A stretch of DNA of 64,000 nucleotides, taken from NCBI GenBank assembly GCA_964291475.2, contig OZ220079.1, positions 62,001 through 126,000 on the forward strand. Reading direction: 5' to 3'. The stretch is from DAOUKH01 sp964291475. GTDB taxonomy: Bacteria; Chloroflexota; Dehalococcoidia; SHYB01. A program made the position numbers and the translations under genes. Each line of letters begins with the position of its first letter. The stretch's first letter is position 1. Of this stretch, positions 33,242 through 41,963 are shown piece after piece. The notes beneath the pieces are model-generated. The model saw nothing but the letters and a program-made list of their open reading frames with translations. It did not search any database and was not told the origin of the DNA.

Positions 33242-33877
33242 ATAGCTCGCGACTATAGGGTCAATCGACAGATTCGCGCCCGCGAGGTGCGTCTGATAGG
33301 CGGTGAGGGCGAGCAGGTTGGCGTCATCCCGCTCAACGAAGCGCTGAGAATGGCCGAAGAGGCCGATCTCGACCTCGTCGAAGTCGCGTCGCAAGCGGAC
33401 CCTCCCGTCGTTCGGCTGCTTGATTACGGCAAGTTCCGCTACGAGCAGTCGAAGAAGGAGCGGGACTCCCGGAAGAGCACGAAGAACGTCGGCATTCGCG
33501 AAGTGCGGATGCGGCCCCGGATAGACGAACACGACATCGCCTTCAAGTCGAGGATGGTACGGAAGTTCCTCGACGAAGGGCACAAAGTGAAAGTATCGGT
33601 GCTGTTCCGCGGGCGCGAGATCACGCATCCGGAACTGGCAATCGGACTGATGCGGCGGGTCGCGGAGTCGTTGGAGGAGCAAGCGAAGCTAGAGAAGGCG
33701 CCCTCGATGGAAGGGCGCATGATGACCATGATCCTGGCGCCGATCTCTGGCAAGAAGAGCTCGGCTCCATCGAAGAAGGCGGAAGACGCGTCGGCTGAGG
33801 CGGGCGCGGAGGCGAAGAAGCCGGCGGCGAAGGCCGCGGAGAAGAAGGAAGAGGAAGCCGTCCGTGCCCAAGCTTAA
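33242..33877 (+). CDS. infC: Translation initiation factor IF-3, probable AUA start
   Basis: Prevents premature subunit joining and checks the start codon. The conserved IF-3 N-terminus (YRVNRQIRAREVRLIGGEGE) lies upstream of the first standard start codon (GTG 33287). No ATG, GTG or TTG precedes it in frame. GGAGG at 33226-33230 points to the ATA at 33242-33244 as start. infC is known for rare non-AUG starts used in autoregulation, so this fits. N-domain (DYGKFRYEQSKKERD) and C-domain (VRMRPRIDEHDIAFKSRMVR, VSVLFRGREITHPELA) are complete. A Lys/Ala/Glu tail of about 35 residues follows. The last 14 bases overlap rpmI. Confidence 0.9.
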   Translation: MARDYRVNRQIRAREVRLIGGEGEQVGVIPLNEALRMAEEADLDLVEVASQADPPVVRLLDYGKFRYEQSKKERDSRKSTKNVGIREVRMRPRIDEHDIAFKSRMVRKFLDEGHKVKVSVLFRGREITHPELAIGLMRRVAESLEEQAKLEKAPSMEGRMMTMILAPISGKKSSAPSKKAEDASAEAGAEAKKPAAKAAEKKEEEAVRAQA

Positions 33878-34061
33878 GACCCACAAAGGCGCCAAGAAGC
33901 GGCTGCACGTCTCCGGTAAGGGGAAACTGCTGAGGGTGAAGGGCGGCAAGAGCCACCTCCGCCGCAAAAAGCCGACGGCGACCAAGCGCCTCTACGACAA
34001 CAAGATGGAAGTACACCCCGCGGACGACAAGCGCCTGCGAAAGCTGCTTCCGGGCAATTAG
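33864..34061 (+). CDS. rpmI: 50S ribosomal protein L35
   Basis: Small basic large-subunit protein. The 65 residues from the GTG read MPKLKTHKGAKKRLHVSGKG and end with DKRLRKLLPGN. The start lies inside the 3' end of infC (14 bp overlap) with GAGGAAG upstream, so translation is probably coupled. Standard infC-rpmI-rplT order. Confidence 0.96.
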   Translation: MPKLKTHKGAKKRLHVSGKGKLLRVKGGKSHLRRKKPTATKRLYDNKMEVHPADDKRLRKLLPGN

Positions 34062-34079
34062 CCATCCCTTGAGAACCCA

Positions 34080-34096
34080 CCGCCGGATAACGGCGG
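34080..34096 (+). promoter_or_regulatory. Hairpin between rpmI and rplT
   Basis: CCGCCG and CGGCGG form a 6-bp stem around GATAA. No U run follows, so it is not a classical terminator. It could slow ribosomes or polymerase, stabilise the mRNA, or be a target of L20 feedback; the last is speculation. Confidence 0.45.
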
Positions 34097-34114
34097 CCTA
34101 GACGGAGAGACGAC

Positions 34115-34477
34115 GTGCCGAGAGTCAAAGGCGGGACCACCACCCACGCGCGCCACAAGAAGGTGCTCAAGCTCACCAAGGGGCAGCGGGGGACGAAGAG
34201 CAAGCTGTTCCGCCGCGCCAACGAGGCGATGCTCAAGTCCCTGAGCTACGCCTACCGGCACCGCCGCGAGCGGAAGCGCTTCATGCGCCGGCTGTGGATT
34301 ACGCGCATCAACGCCGCGGCCCGGCTCAACGGCATCACCTACGGCGCGATGATGGCCGGGCTGAAGCGGGCCGGCGTCGAGGCCAACCGGAAGATGCTGG
34401 CCGACCTGGCGGTGCGAGACCCCGCAGCCTTCGCCGCGATCGCCGAGACCGCGAAGGGCGCCGCGGCCGCGAAGTAA
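34115..34477 (+). CDS. rplT: 50S ribosomal protein L20
   Basis: Early-assembly 50S protein and usual repressor of its own operon. The 120 residues start at GTG (MPRVKGGTTTHARHKKVLKL), with GGAGAG upstream. The core GQRGTKSKLFRRANEAMLKS and RRLWITRINAAARLNGITYG is normal. A short Ala/Lys end (AKGAAAAK) matches the tail habit of other ribosomal proteins here. Confidence 0.96.
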   Translation: MPRVKGGTTTHARHKKVLKLTKGQRGTKSKLFRRANEAMLKSLSYAYRHRRERKRFMRRLWITRINAAARLNGITYGAMMAGLKRAGVEANRKMLADLAVRDPAAFAAIAETAKGAAAAK

Positions 34478-34492
34478 TACGGGGGCCAGATT

Positions 34493-35239
34493 ATGGCGGC
34501 GGCCAAGCCCGCGACGCGCAAGGGCGGCAAGACGGACGACCTCTCTCCACTTGCCGAAAACTACCTGCTGACCCTCTATCAGCTCCAAGAGGAAGAGCAG
34601 GCCCCGACCACCCTCACGCGCGTAGCAGAACACCTTGCCCTCTCTCCGGTAACCGAGCACCTTGGCACGTCGTTGGCGTCGGTGGCGGGGATGATTCGCC
34701 GGATGAAGCGCGACGGCCTCGTTGACGTCAAACCTTCAAAGGAGATCGTCTTCACCAGCTTAGGCCACCGCCACGCCGAGGCGTTGATGCGGCGGCACCA
34801 GCTCGCCGAGCGGCTGCTCGTGGACGTACTCGGCCTCGAGCTTCACAAGGTGCACGGTGAGGCCCACCGGCTGGAGCACGCCATCTCCCCCGCCGTCGAG
34901 GAAAAGCTCCAGCAACGCTTGGACCATCCCCTGACCTGCCCCTTTGGGCACCCCATCCCCGGCAACGGCTACGAGCCGCCGAAGACATCCGTCCCCCTCG
35001 ACCGAATCAAGACCGGCGGCAAGGCCGTCGTCGAGCGCATCCCCGAATACGATCCCCGGCTCGTCGAGTACCTCGTCGCGAACGATGTCATGCGGGGGCA
35101 AACGATCGAGGTCATCGACATCGCTCCCTACAAGGGGACGATGTCGATGCTGGTGAAGGGCCACGAGGTCGTGATCGGGCTGCAGGTCGCCCCGAAGATC
35201 CTGGTCGACCCTGCGGGCGTTGCAGCCTCGGTGGCCTAA
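34493..35239 (+). CDS. DtxR/MntR-family metal-dependent transcriptional regulator
   Basis: Metal-sensing repressor. After a basic N-terminal stretch, a winged helix-turn-helix spans about residues 20-85 (LAENYLLTLYQL, SLASVAGMIRRMKRDGLVDV). The dimerisation and metal domain (RRHQLAERLLVDVLGLELHK, HGEAHRLEHAISPAVEEKL, CPFGHPIPG) has the expected His, Glu and Cys ligands. A C-terminal SH3/FeoA-like domain closes it. 248 residues is the long IdeR-like form, so iron or manganese is the likely corepressor. It lies 15 bp after rplT and upstream of an iron-type ABC transporter, a plausible target. Confidence 0.88.
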   Translation: MAAAKPATRKGGKTDDLSPLAENYLLTLYQLQEEEQAPTTLTRVAEHLALSPVTEHLGTSLASVAGMIRRMKRDGLVDVKPSKEIVFTSLGHRHAEALMRRHQLAERLLVDVLGLELHKVHGEAHRLEHAISPAVEEKLQQRLDHPLTCPFGHPIPGNGYEPPKTSVPLDRIKTGGKAVVERIPEYDPRLVEYLVANDVMRGQTIEVIDIAPYKGTMSMLVKGHEVVIGLQVAPKILVDPAGVAASVA

Positions 35240-35256
35240 CGCCCTCCCTCGTTCCA

Positions 35257-35281
35257 GTAGGGGCGACCCTTGTGGTCGCCC
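35257..35281. repeat. Intergenic hairpin repeat, family C
   Basis: GTAGGGGCGACCCTTGTGGT followed by CGCCC: the inverted repeat GGGCGACC/GGTCGCCC around CTTGT. Other copies are at 58504-58528 and 58579-58603 in the opposite orientation. A related palindrome lies at 50631-50654. Confidence 0.8.
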
Positions 35282-35698
35282 ATTCCTATCCCCCGGACGG
35301 TCTCATAGGGCTTGGCGAAGGTTCTCGCAAGCGCGTTCGGCCCGTGGTCGCCCACGCCCGACGCGCGACAATACGAAGAAGACGAAGACAGCCTGAAGAG
35401 GCGGACGCGCCCCGCCGCCTAGGACCTGCGCGAGAGGTCGGGCGATGACCCTTGGAGGCTCTGAATGCCGAGCCAATGGTCGAGGTAGCGCCTGGAACCT
35501 GTCACGACCAAACTCACGAGCTTCCGCATTCTGGTCTCCTACGGCCACGGCGTGTGCCGCGTATCGAACGGACTGCACACCGGCGCGTCGATGCTCTGAA
35601 TCCGCGAGGGAAGATAGCGAACGGCGCCAAGCATGTCAACCCCATCCCATAAAATAGCATACAACGCAGCGAGACCAAGCGCCAACACGGCAGTCTAC

Positions 35699-35716
35699 AC
35701 TTCGTATTGACGAAGT
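35699..35716. promoter_or_regulatory. Palindromic putative operator over a promoter
   Basis: ACTTCGT and ACGAAGT form a perfect 7-bp inverted repeat around ATTG. TTGACG (35707-35712) inside it can serve as a -35 with TAGGCT (35730-35735) 17 bp downstream. A repressor bound here would block the promoter of the ABC permease. The nearby DtxR-like regulator is an obvious candidate, although the sequence is not a classical iron box. Confidence 0.5.
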
Positions 35717-35793
35717 ATAGAGCTATCTCTAGGCTATACCGAAGCAATCCGTGCGGCGCGGCCCTTCTGTCCGCGCCGCGATTCGAGCCGACT

Positions 35794-37419
35794 TTGGCCA
35801 GAGTCTCCCTCGCCTTCCTCAACGCAGCGCCGCGTGTTCGCACGGGTGCCCCGCCGGGACTCTGGTGGGCGGGGCTGCTCGTCGGCGCGGCGGTGCTGCT
35901 GCCCCTCATCTACCTCATCTACCGCACCGCCGGCTCGGGGTCGGATGCGTGGGACCTGCTCATGCGCGTGAAGACCCTGGAGGTGCTGTTACGCACCGCC
36001 GCACTCGCGGCGGCGGTCACCGGGGCGAGCATCGTACTCAGCGTGCCCTTGGCCTGGCTCACAGTCCGCACCGACCTGCCGTTCAAGCGCATTTGGTCGG
36101 TCGTCACCGTGCTCCCTCTTGTCGTGCCGACCTACGTCGGCGGCTACGCCTTCATCTCGGCCTTCGGCGCGCGCGGGCTCTTGCAGCAAGCGATGGAGGG
36201 GCCCCTCGGCGTCATGCGGCTCCCCGACCTCACCGGCTTCGTCGGCGCGTGGCTGGTCCTCACGATGTTCACCTACCCCTATCTACTCCTGACGCTCCGG
36301 GCCGCCCTCTGGGGCATGGACGCCTCCACGGAGGAGGCGAGCCGGAGCCTGGGACACGGTCCGTGGCGGACGTTCCGCAGCGCCATCCTGCCGCAACTCA
36401 AGCCGGCCATCGGGGCGGGCTCACTGCTGGTGGCGCTCTATACCCTCAGCGACTTCGGAGCGGTGGCGCTGCTGCGCTTCGACTCCTTCACGCGTGTCAT
36501 CTTCGTGCAATACGAAGCCTCGTTCGACCGGACGCTGGCCTCGGTGCTGGCCCTGCTACTGGTGGCCTCGACGGTGGTGGTCCTGCTTATGGAGCGGGCC
36601 GCGCGGGGTCGCGCCGCCTACCACCGCTCCGGAGCGGGCGCGCAGCGGCTCCCCTCGATGGTCCCCCTGGGCTCGTGGCGTTGGCCGGCAATAGGGTTCG
36701 TGGGAGGCGTGGCGCTCGTCACGCTTGGACTGCCGTCGTCGGTGCTGCTCTACTGGCTGGTGGATGGCGTCGCGGCCGGCGAGGAACTCGGCTTCCTCGG
36801 CGGGGCGGTTTTGAACGGCCTGTACGTCTCGGGCCTAGCCGCACTGGTCACCGTCGTCGCGGCGCTTCCCATCGGCGTGCTCGCGGTGCGGTTCGACGGG
36901 CGCCGCTCGCGCCTGCTCGAAGGCGTCTCCTATCTCGGCTTCGCCATGCCCGGCCTCGTGGTCGCGCTGGCCCTCGTCTTCTTTGGCGCTAACCTCGCGA
37001 CGCCCGTCTATCAGACATTGTGGCTGCTGCTCTTCGCCTACGTCGTGCTCTTTCTGCCGCTCGCCTTGGGAGGTGTCCGGGCATCGCTGCTCCAGATCAG
37101 CCCGGCGCTGGAGGAAGCGGCGCGGAGCCTGGGCCGGTCGTGGTCGCGCACCATGGTCAGCATCACGCTGCCGCTGCTCCGGCCCGGCCTCGTCGTGGCC
37201 GCGGCGCTCGTCTTTCTTACCGTCCTAAAGGAGTTGCCCGCCACCCTGCTCCTCGCGCCCATTGGCTTCGACACGCTCGCCACCGAGATGTGGGCCGCGG
37301 CCGACGAGGGGTTCTTCGCCCGCGCCGCCGCGCCGGGCCTCATCCTCATCGCGGCCTCGATCATCCCCGTCGCCGTCCTCCTATCCCGGGAGCGCGGAGC
37401 GCAGATCACGGAAGGGTAG
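35794..37419 (+). CDS. ABC transporter permease, ferric-iron type (two fused domains)
   Basis: Inner-membrane channel with two BPD_transp_1 domains in one chain, as in FbpB/SfuB/AfuB. About twelve hydrophobic segments are visible. Each half has the EAA loop (EEASRSLGHGPWRTFRSAIL and EEAARSLGRSWSRTMVSITL). The TTG at 35794 is preferred because the earlier in-frame TTG at 35707 lies inside the putative promoter, and the first helix (WWAGLLVGAAVLLPLIYLIY) then begins near residue 24. The start is uncertain. The ATPase follows after 7 bp. The binding protein must be encoded elsewhere. Confidence 0.9.
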   Translation: MARVSLAFLNAAPRVRTGAPPGLWWAGLLVGAAVLLPLIYLIYRTAGSGSDAWDLLMRVKTLEVLLRTAALAAAVTGASIVLSVPLAWLTVRTDLPFKRIWSVVTVLPLVVPTYVGGYAFISAFGARGLLQQAMEGPLGVMRLPDLTGFVGAWLVLTMFTYPYLLLTLRAALWGMDASTEEASRSLGHGPWRTFRSAILPQLKPAIGAGSLLVALYTLSDFGAVALLRFDSFTRVIFVQYEASFDRTLASVLALLLVASTVVVLLMERAARGRAAYHRSGAGAQRLPSMVPLGSWRWPAIGFVGGVALVTLGLPSSVLLYWLVDGVAAGEELGFLGGAVLNGLYVSGLAALVTVVAALPIGVLAVRFDGRRSRLLEGVSYLGFAMPGLVVALALVFFGANLATPVYQTLWLLLFAYVVLFLPLALGGVRASLLQISPALEEAARSLGRSWSRTMVSITLPLLRPGLVVAAALVFLTVLKELPATLLLAPIGFDTLATEMWAAADEGFFARAAAPGLILIAASIIPVAVLLSRERGAQITEG

Positions 37420-37426
37420 GCCTCCC

Positions 37427-38602
37427 TTGTTCCCCATACGCCGGCTTGCTAGGCTGGTTCCAAGCCCAGCCGACGCCCTGGATTCGGATAAGGACGTCCT
37501 CCCGGACGCACCCGGCTTGAACGCACAACCCCGCCGCGCCTCCGCTCCACCCGTCATCGCCGTGGCCGGCGTGAGCAAGACGTACCCCGGCGCCGCGGCG
37601 CCGGCCGTCGCCGACCTCTCGTTCGCCGTCGCGGAAGGGGAGGTCCTCGCGCTCCTCGGCCCGAGCGGCTGCGGCAAGACGACGACGCTCCGGTTGATCG
37701 CGGGGTTCGAGTCGCCGGACGAGGGAGAGCTTTCCATCAGCGGTCATGTCGTCGCCTCCACGGAGCGCTGGACGCCGCCGGAGCGGCGGGGCCTCGGGAT
37801 GATCTTCCAGCAGTTCGCCCTCTTCCCCCACCTCACCGTGTTGCAGAACGCCATGTACGGACTCAAGGGCGTGAGCCCCGCGGAGAGACGGCGGATCGCC
37901 GAGGCCGAGCTGGAGCGTGTGGGCATGGCGGAGTACCTGGGCCGCTATCCTCATCAGCTCTCCGGCGGGCAGCAGCAACGGGTGGCGTTGGCCCGGGCGC
38001 TAGCCCCGCAGCCCGTCGTCCTCCTGATGGACGAACCGTTCGGGAGCCTCGACGCCGCCTTGCGCACCACCATGCGGCGGGAGGTCAAGACCATCCTCGC
38101 CCAACGGGGCGCTACGGCGGTGCTCGTCACGCACGACCAAGAGGAGGCGTTCACGCTCGCCGACCGCGTACTCATTCTGAGAAGAGGCCGCCTGGAACAG
38201 TTGAATACGCCGGACAACATCTACCACAAGCCCGCGAGCCGTTTTGTCGCCGGCTTCGTCGGCCAGGCCGACTTCATCCCCGTGACGCTTTCCGACGGAT
38301 ACCTGCACTCCGAGCTTGGCGCTTTCCCCCTCAACGGAGCGCCGCCGGCGGCGCCCTTCGACCTCCTGCTCCGGCCCGACGACGTCGTCATCGAGATCGA
38401 CCGGTCCGGAGAAGGCGTGGTCGACGCCGTCGTTGTCGAGCGGGAGTTCAAGGGCGCAGACAACGTCTATACGGTGAAGCTCCCGTCGGGCGTACAAGTG
38501 CGTAGCGTGCAGCCCTCCACGCGCATCTACAATGTCGGCGAGCAGGTGCGCATCTCGGCCTTCCCCGACCACATCGTCCTCTTCTCCCGCACGGCGGGCT
38601 AG
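37427..38602 (+). CDS. ABC transporter ATP-binding protein, FbpC/PotA-like
   Basis: Energises the adjoining permease. Walker A GPSGCGKTTT is at residues 78-87, the signature LSGGQQQRVALARAL and Walker B VVLLMDEPFGSLDA follow, and there is a C-terminal TOBE-like regulatory region (FDLLLRPDDVVIEID, GADNVYTVKLPSG). TTG at 37427, shortly after the permease stop with GGAAGGG upstream, is the preferred start. A TTG at 37517 is an alternative that still keeps the whole ATPase domain. Iron(III) is the likeliest substrate given the permease type; thiamine, spermidine or sulfate cannot be excluded. Confidence 0.9.
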   Translation: MFPIRRLARLVPSPADALDSDKDVLPDAPGLNAQPRRASAPPVIAVAGVSKTYPGAAAPAVADLSFAVAEGEVLALLGPSGCGKTTTLRLIAGFESPDEGELSISGHVVASTERWTPPERRGLGMIFQQFALFPHLTVLQNAMYGLKGVSPAERRRIAEAELERVGMAEYLGRYPHQLSGGQQQRVALARALAPQPVVLLMDEPFGSLDAALRTTMRREVKTILAQRGATAVLVTHDQEEAFTLADRVLILRRGRLEQLNTPDNIYHKPASRFVAGFVGQADFIPVTLSDGYLHSELGAFPLNGAPPAAPFDLLLRPDDVVIEIDRSGEGVVDAVVVEREFKGADNVYTVKLPSGVQVRSVQPSTRIYNVGEQVRISAFPDHIVLFSRTAG

Positions 38603-39627
38603 CCGCGCGTGAGGGGAATGACCTCGTCGGCGAACCGCTCCATGTAGCGCAGCTTCCGCTCGTGCGGCAGGCCGTTGGCTAGGGTCATGTTGATGTCGGT
38701 GGCAGGCACGGCGGCGCGCAGGTCGGCGATGCGCTGAGCACACGCCCCGGGATCGCCGACGAACGGCCCCGGGACGCCCACGCCGGCGCCTCGGGCGGCG
38801 AAGAAGCGCTGGTCACGGGGATGGTCGGCAGCGCGGCGGTAGTGGACCGCCAGGTCGTCCGGGCCGCCGACGCCCTCAGTCAAATACGGCCGAAGCTCGG
38901 CGCGCGCCGCCTCGGCATCGTCGGCGACGTACATGGTCGTATGGACCAACACTTCGTAGGCGCGGGGGTCCTCGCCGGCACGGCTCAACACGTCGGCCCA
39001 GGCATCGTATTCGGCCCGCCCTCCGCCGGCCGCCAGGGCGATGGGGCAGCGGAGGCGGGCCGCCCGGCGCGCGGGTCTCGCCCCCCGCGCCGCCATCCAG
39101 ATCGGCGGGCCGACGCCGGAGGGCTTGGGCGTGACGTCGATGTCCCGAAGCTGGAAGTGCCGCCCGTGGAAGGAAAAGGGGCCGGGCCCCCAGGCCAGGC
39201 GAAGAATCTCGACGCCCTCCTCGATGAGTGCGGGACGGTCTTCCCGCGCTACGCCGAAGGCCTCGAACTCCTCGACGCGGTAGCCTAAGCCGATGCCGAG
39301 GATGAGGCGTCCGCCAGAGATCGCATCGACGACGGCCGCGTCCTCGGCGACACGGAGCGGGTGATGCAGGGGGAGCAGCAGCACCCACGTGCCGATTCTG
39401 ATGCGGCTGGTGCGAGCCGCGATGGCGGCCGCCACGGTGAGGAGCGAGGGACAGTAGCCGTTATCGAGGAAGTGGTGCTCGGTGAGCCAGACGTGATCGT
39501 AGCCCAGGGCCTCGGCGGCGGCCGCCTGCTCGAGGACCTCGGCGTAGACTTCCGGCCAAGGCCGTCGGAAGCCGCGTGGGTTCGAGCAGTTGAAGACGAT
39601 ACCGAAGCGAGGGACGGCGTCGGCCAC
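38599..39627 (-). CDS. LLM-class flavin- or F420-dependent oxidoreductase
   Basis: Bacterial-luciferase superfamily protein. The GTG at 39625-39627 with AAAGGAG upstream gives 342 residues. Motifs are AEALGYDHVWLTEHHFLDNG, TSRIRIGTWVLLLPLHHPLR, VVDAISGGRLILGIGLGYRV and KPSGVGPPIWMAARGA. The EHHF form is typical of flavin-dependent luciferase-like monooxygenases. Its stop overlaps the ABC ATPase stop by four bases. It is divergent from the SRPBCC gene. Substrate unknown. Confidence 0.88.
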   Translation of the reverse strand: MADAVPRFGIVFNCSNPRGFRRPWPEVYAEVLEQAAAAEALGYDHVWLTEHHFLDNGYCPSLLTVAAAIAARTSRIRIGTWVLLLPLHHPLRVAEDAAVVDAISGGRLILGIGLGYRVEEFEAFGVAREDRPALIEEGVEILRLAWGPGPFSFHGRHFQLRDIDVTPKPSGVGPPIWMAARGARPARRAARLRCPIALAAGGGRAEYDAWADVLSRAGEDPRAYEVLVHTTMYVADDAEAARAELRPYLTEGVGGPDDLAVHYRRAADHPRDQRFFAARGAGVGVPGPFVGDPGACAQRIADLRAAVPATDINMTLANGLPHERKLRYMERFADEVIPLTRG

Positions 39628-39752
39628 GCCCGCTCCTTTCACCGCGCCGCGTCGTTCTCCGCGCCGCCGCGCTCGCGTACTATACGGCCCGTCGCGGCTG
39701 CGGCGCATCCGCAAAGCGGGCCGCCGCCGCGTTCAAGAGGGAGGCTGACACG

Positions 39753-40208
39753 GTGCAGGTCTCGGCAAGCATCACGATCGATCGCGGCCCGCAGGACGTG
39801 TGGGCCTACGTTGCCGACGTCGAAATGCGGCACACGTGGCTGGAGGGGCTGGAGAAACCGCGCCGCACGTCGGAGGTTGCTTCCGGGGCAGGCGCGGTGT
39901 ACGCAACGCGCTTTCGCCACCTTGGCATTGGCCTCAAGGTCACCTACACGGTCACCCGGTCCGAACCCCCACACCGCCACGGCATGCGCATTGCGATGCC
40001 GGTCATGTCCTTCGACGCCCTCATGGAGTTCGCGCCGGAAGATGGCGGGACCAAGGTGGTCTACACGATGGACACCGGGTCGGGCGGCCGGTTGGCGACG
40101 CTGTTCACCACCGGGCTGGGGCCCATCATGCGGGCCGTGGCCCGCAGACAACTGCTCAACGAGCTGCGGGGGCTCAAGGCCGCCCTGGAAGCCACCGGAT
40201 CGGCCTAG
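39753..40208 (+). CDS. SRPBCC-family (START-like) protein
   Basis: The 151 residues form a helix-grip fold: MQVSASITIDRGPQDVWAYV, then DVEMRHTWLEGLEKP and the long C-terminal helix IMRAVARRQLLNELRGLKAA. Such proteins bind hydrophobic ligands or act as cyclases, dehydratases or coenzyme Q-binding proteins; a specific role cannot be assigned. GTG start with AGAGGGAGG upstream. Its stop codon overlaps the stop of the convergent SDR gene. Confidence 0.8.
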   Translation: MQVSASITIDRGPQDVWAYVADVEMRHTWLEGLEKPRRTSEVASGAGAVYATRFRHLGIGLKVTYTVTRSEPPHRHGMRIAMPVMSFDALMEFAPEDGGTKVVYTMDTGSGGRLATLFTTGLGPIMRAVARRQLLNELRGLKAALEATGSA

Positions 40209-41044
40209 GCGAACTTGTCGTCGTAGTCCTTCGGCTTGACGGCGATGTTGTCCGGCATCGGAGGCCGGGACGACGTGCAGGCCAATCCGCCGTCGCACAT
40301 CACGATCTGCCCGGTGACGAACGAGGCCAGGTCGGAAGCGAGGGCGACGGCAATCCCCGCGATGTCCTCCGGCTCGCTGAGCCGTCCCAGGGGTATCGAC
40401 TTCGCCATCTCGTCCATCCGCCATTGGGGCAGTCGGGTCTTCCCAGGCGGCGCGTTGATCGAGGCCGGACCGACGCAGTTGACTCGAATGCCGTGCGGGG
40501 CAAGCTCAACCGCCAGCGTCTTGGTGAACTGCATGACGCCGGCCTTGGCGGCGCCGTAGGGCGCCAGCCGGACGGATGCCCGGAGCCCGCTCAGGGATGC
40601 GATGTTCACGATCGCCCCCTTGGTCTGACTGGCGATCATGGCGCGCGCCGCGGCCTGGGAGCAGAGGAAGGTGCTCTTGAGGTTCTGCGCCACCGAGACC
40701 TCCCAGAACTCCCAACCCATGTCCACGATCGGCGTCGGGGCGTGCCCGCGCATGTTGCCGACGTTGTTGATGAGCGCATCGACGCGCCCGAAGCGGTCGA
40801 GCGTCTGGTCGAACAGTCCCTGGACGCCGGCCTCGTCGGTGACGTCGGCGGAGGCGGCCATCGCCTCGCCGCCGGCGGCCCGGATCTCGGCGGCGGCGTC
40901 CTCGGCGATCTCGCTGACGATATCGACGGGCACGACCTTGGCGCCCATCTCGGCGAGCAGCAGCGCCGAGGCCCGCCCGGCCCCTGCGCCCGCGCCGGTC
41001 ACCACCGCCACCTTGCCTTCGAAGCCGAGCTTGCTATCCGCCAT
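40205..41044 (-). CDS. Short-chain dehydrogenase/reductase
   Basis: NAD(P)-dependent oxidoreductase. The Rossmann motif TGAGAGAGRA is near residue 16, NNVGN corresponds to the NNAG motif, and the catalytic Ser (NIASLSG) with YGAAK (Tyr, Lys) are present. The C-terminal part GQIVMCDGGLACTSS is followed by an unusual 20-residue extension (PPMPDNIAVKPKDYDDKF). It follows the next SDR by 19 bp and shares its orientation; both probably act on related hydroxy or keto intermediates. Confidence 0.9.
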   Translation of the reverse strand: MADSKLGFEGKVAVVTGAGAGAGRASALLLAEMGAKVVPVDIVSEIAEDAAAEIRAAGGEAMAASADVTDEAGVQGLFDQTLDRFGRVDALINNVGNMRGHAPTPIVDMGWEFWEVSVAQNLKSTFLCSQAAARAMIASQTKGAIVNIASLSGLRASVRLAPYGAAKAGVMQFTKTLAVELAPHGIRVNCVGPASINAPPGKTRLPQWRMDEMAKSIPLGRLSEPEDIAGIAVALASDLASFVTGQIVMCDGGLACTSSRPPMPDNIAVKPKDYDDKFA

Positions 41045-41063
41045 CGTCGCCCTCCTTGCGGTC

Positions 41064-41915
41064 TTAGGTCTGCGCCGTACCCGCGTCTTCCGCGCGGATA
41101 CCCGCGGCGGCGCGCCGGTTGCGGGGCACCACGCCGACCGCCGCGGTGAAGCCGCCGTCGACGCTGATGAGCTGCCCGTTCACGTACCGCGAGAGATCGG
41201 AGGCGAGGAAGAGAATGGCCCCCGCCTGGTCGTCCGGCTCGCCGAGCCGCCCCAGCGGATTGGCCCTCGCCACCGTCTGCATCGCCTTCGATTCCGCCGC
41301 GACCGCGCCCGTCACCGTCGTGCCCGGTGCGATGGCGTTCGTCCGTATGCCGTGGGGGCCGAGCTCGACCGCCATCGTCTGCGTCAGGTTGATCACCCCC
41401 GCCTTGGCCGCCCCGTAGGCCGAGACGTGCCGCACGTGCCGCACCCCGCCGAGCGAGGAGATGTTGATGATGGAGCCGCCGACGCCCCGGTCGATCATCG
41501 ACCGCGCCTCAACCTGGCAGGCGAAGAAGACGGCGCGGAGGTTCAGGTCGAGCGCATCGTCGAGGAAGTCGGTGCTCGCCTCGATGAACGGGACGCGGGG
41601 ATGGCCGACGGTCCCTCCGGCGTTGTTGACGCACACGTCGAGGCCGCCGAGCTCGGCGACGGCGCGCTCGACCATGCCGCGCACGTCGTCCTCGGAGCGC
41701 ACGTCGGCGGCCACGGCGATGGCGCGGACGCCGAGGGCGCGCGCCGCCCCGGCGGTCTCCTCCGCCGACGCGCCGTTGAGGTCGACGGCCGCGACGTGAG
41801 CGCCGGCCCGCGCCAGCATCAGCGTCGCGGCCTTCCCGATGCCGCGCCCCGCTCCCGTCACAAGCGCGACCTTCTCCTCCAAACCGAGCAACGACCGCTG
41901 CGAGGGGCTCACCAT
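41064..41915 (-). CDS. Short-chain dehydrogenase/reductase
   Basis: Paralogue of the downstream SDR. TGAGRGIGKA binds the cofactor, NNAGG follows, and the catalytic residues are in NISSLGG and YGAAK. GQLISVDGGFTAAVG near the end is typical of FabG-like enzymes. The 283 residues include a longer C-terminus (RNRRAAAGIRAEDAGTAQT). Asp at the end of the second strand (AAVDLNG) suggests NAD rather than NADP. Substrate unknown. Confidence 0.9.
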   Translation of the reverse strand: MVSPSQRSLLGLEEKVALVTGAGRGIGKAATLMLARAGAHVAAVDLNGASAEETAGAARALGVRAIAVAADVRSEDDVRGMVERAVAELGGLDVCVNNAGGTVGHPRVPFIEASTDFLDDALDLNLRAVFFACQVEARSMIDRGVGGSIINISSLGGVRHVRHVSAYGAAKAGVINLTQTMAVELGPHGIRTNAIAPGTTVTGAVAAESKAMQTVARANPLGRLGEPDDQAGAILFLASDLSRYVNGQLISVDGGFTAAVGVVPRNRRAAAGIRAEDAGTAQT

Positions 41916-41963
41916 GGCGCGAGTGTAGCGACGCGCCCCAGGGGGGTCAACGCGAAGAAGCGC

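Larger units (their letters stand above)
35240..35793. other. Intergenic region with repeat and putative operator
   Basis: About 550 bp with no convincing gene. It holds a family C hairpin repeat (35257-35281), a G+C-normal stretch without features, and near its end a more A+T-rich part with a palindrome and promoter-like boxes ahead of the ABC permease. No substrate-binding protein gene for that transporter is present here. Confidence 0.7.

Noticed and set aside
34080..34096. Hairpin after rpmI as an intrinsic terminator
   Set aside because: No U run follows and rplT lies directly downstream in the same operon.
35284..35698. Possible missing gene for a periplasmic binding protein ahead of the ABC permease
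   Set aside because: No frame with a signal peptide or a start with ribosome site was found.
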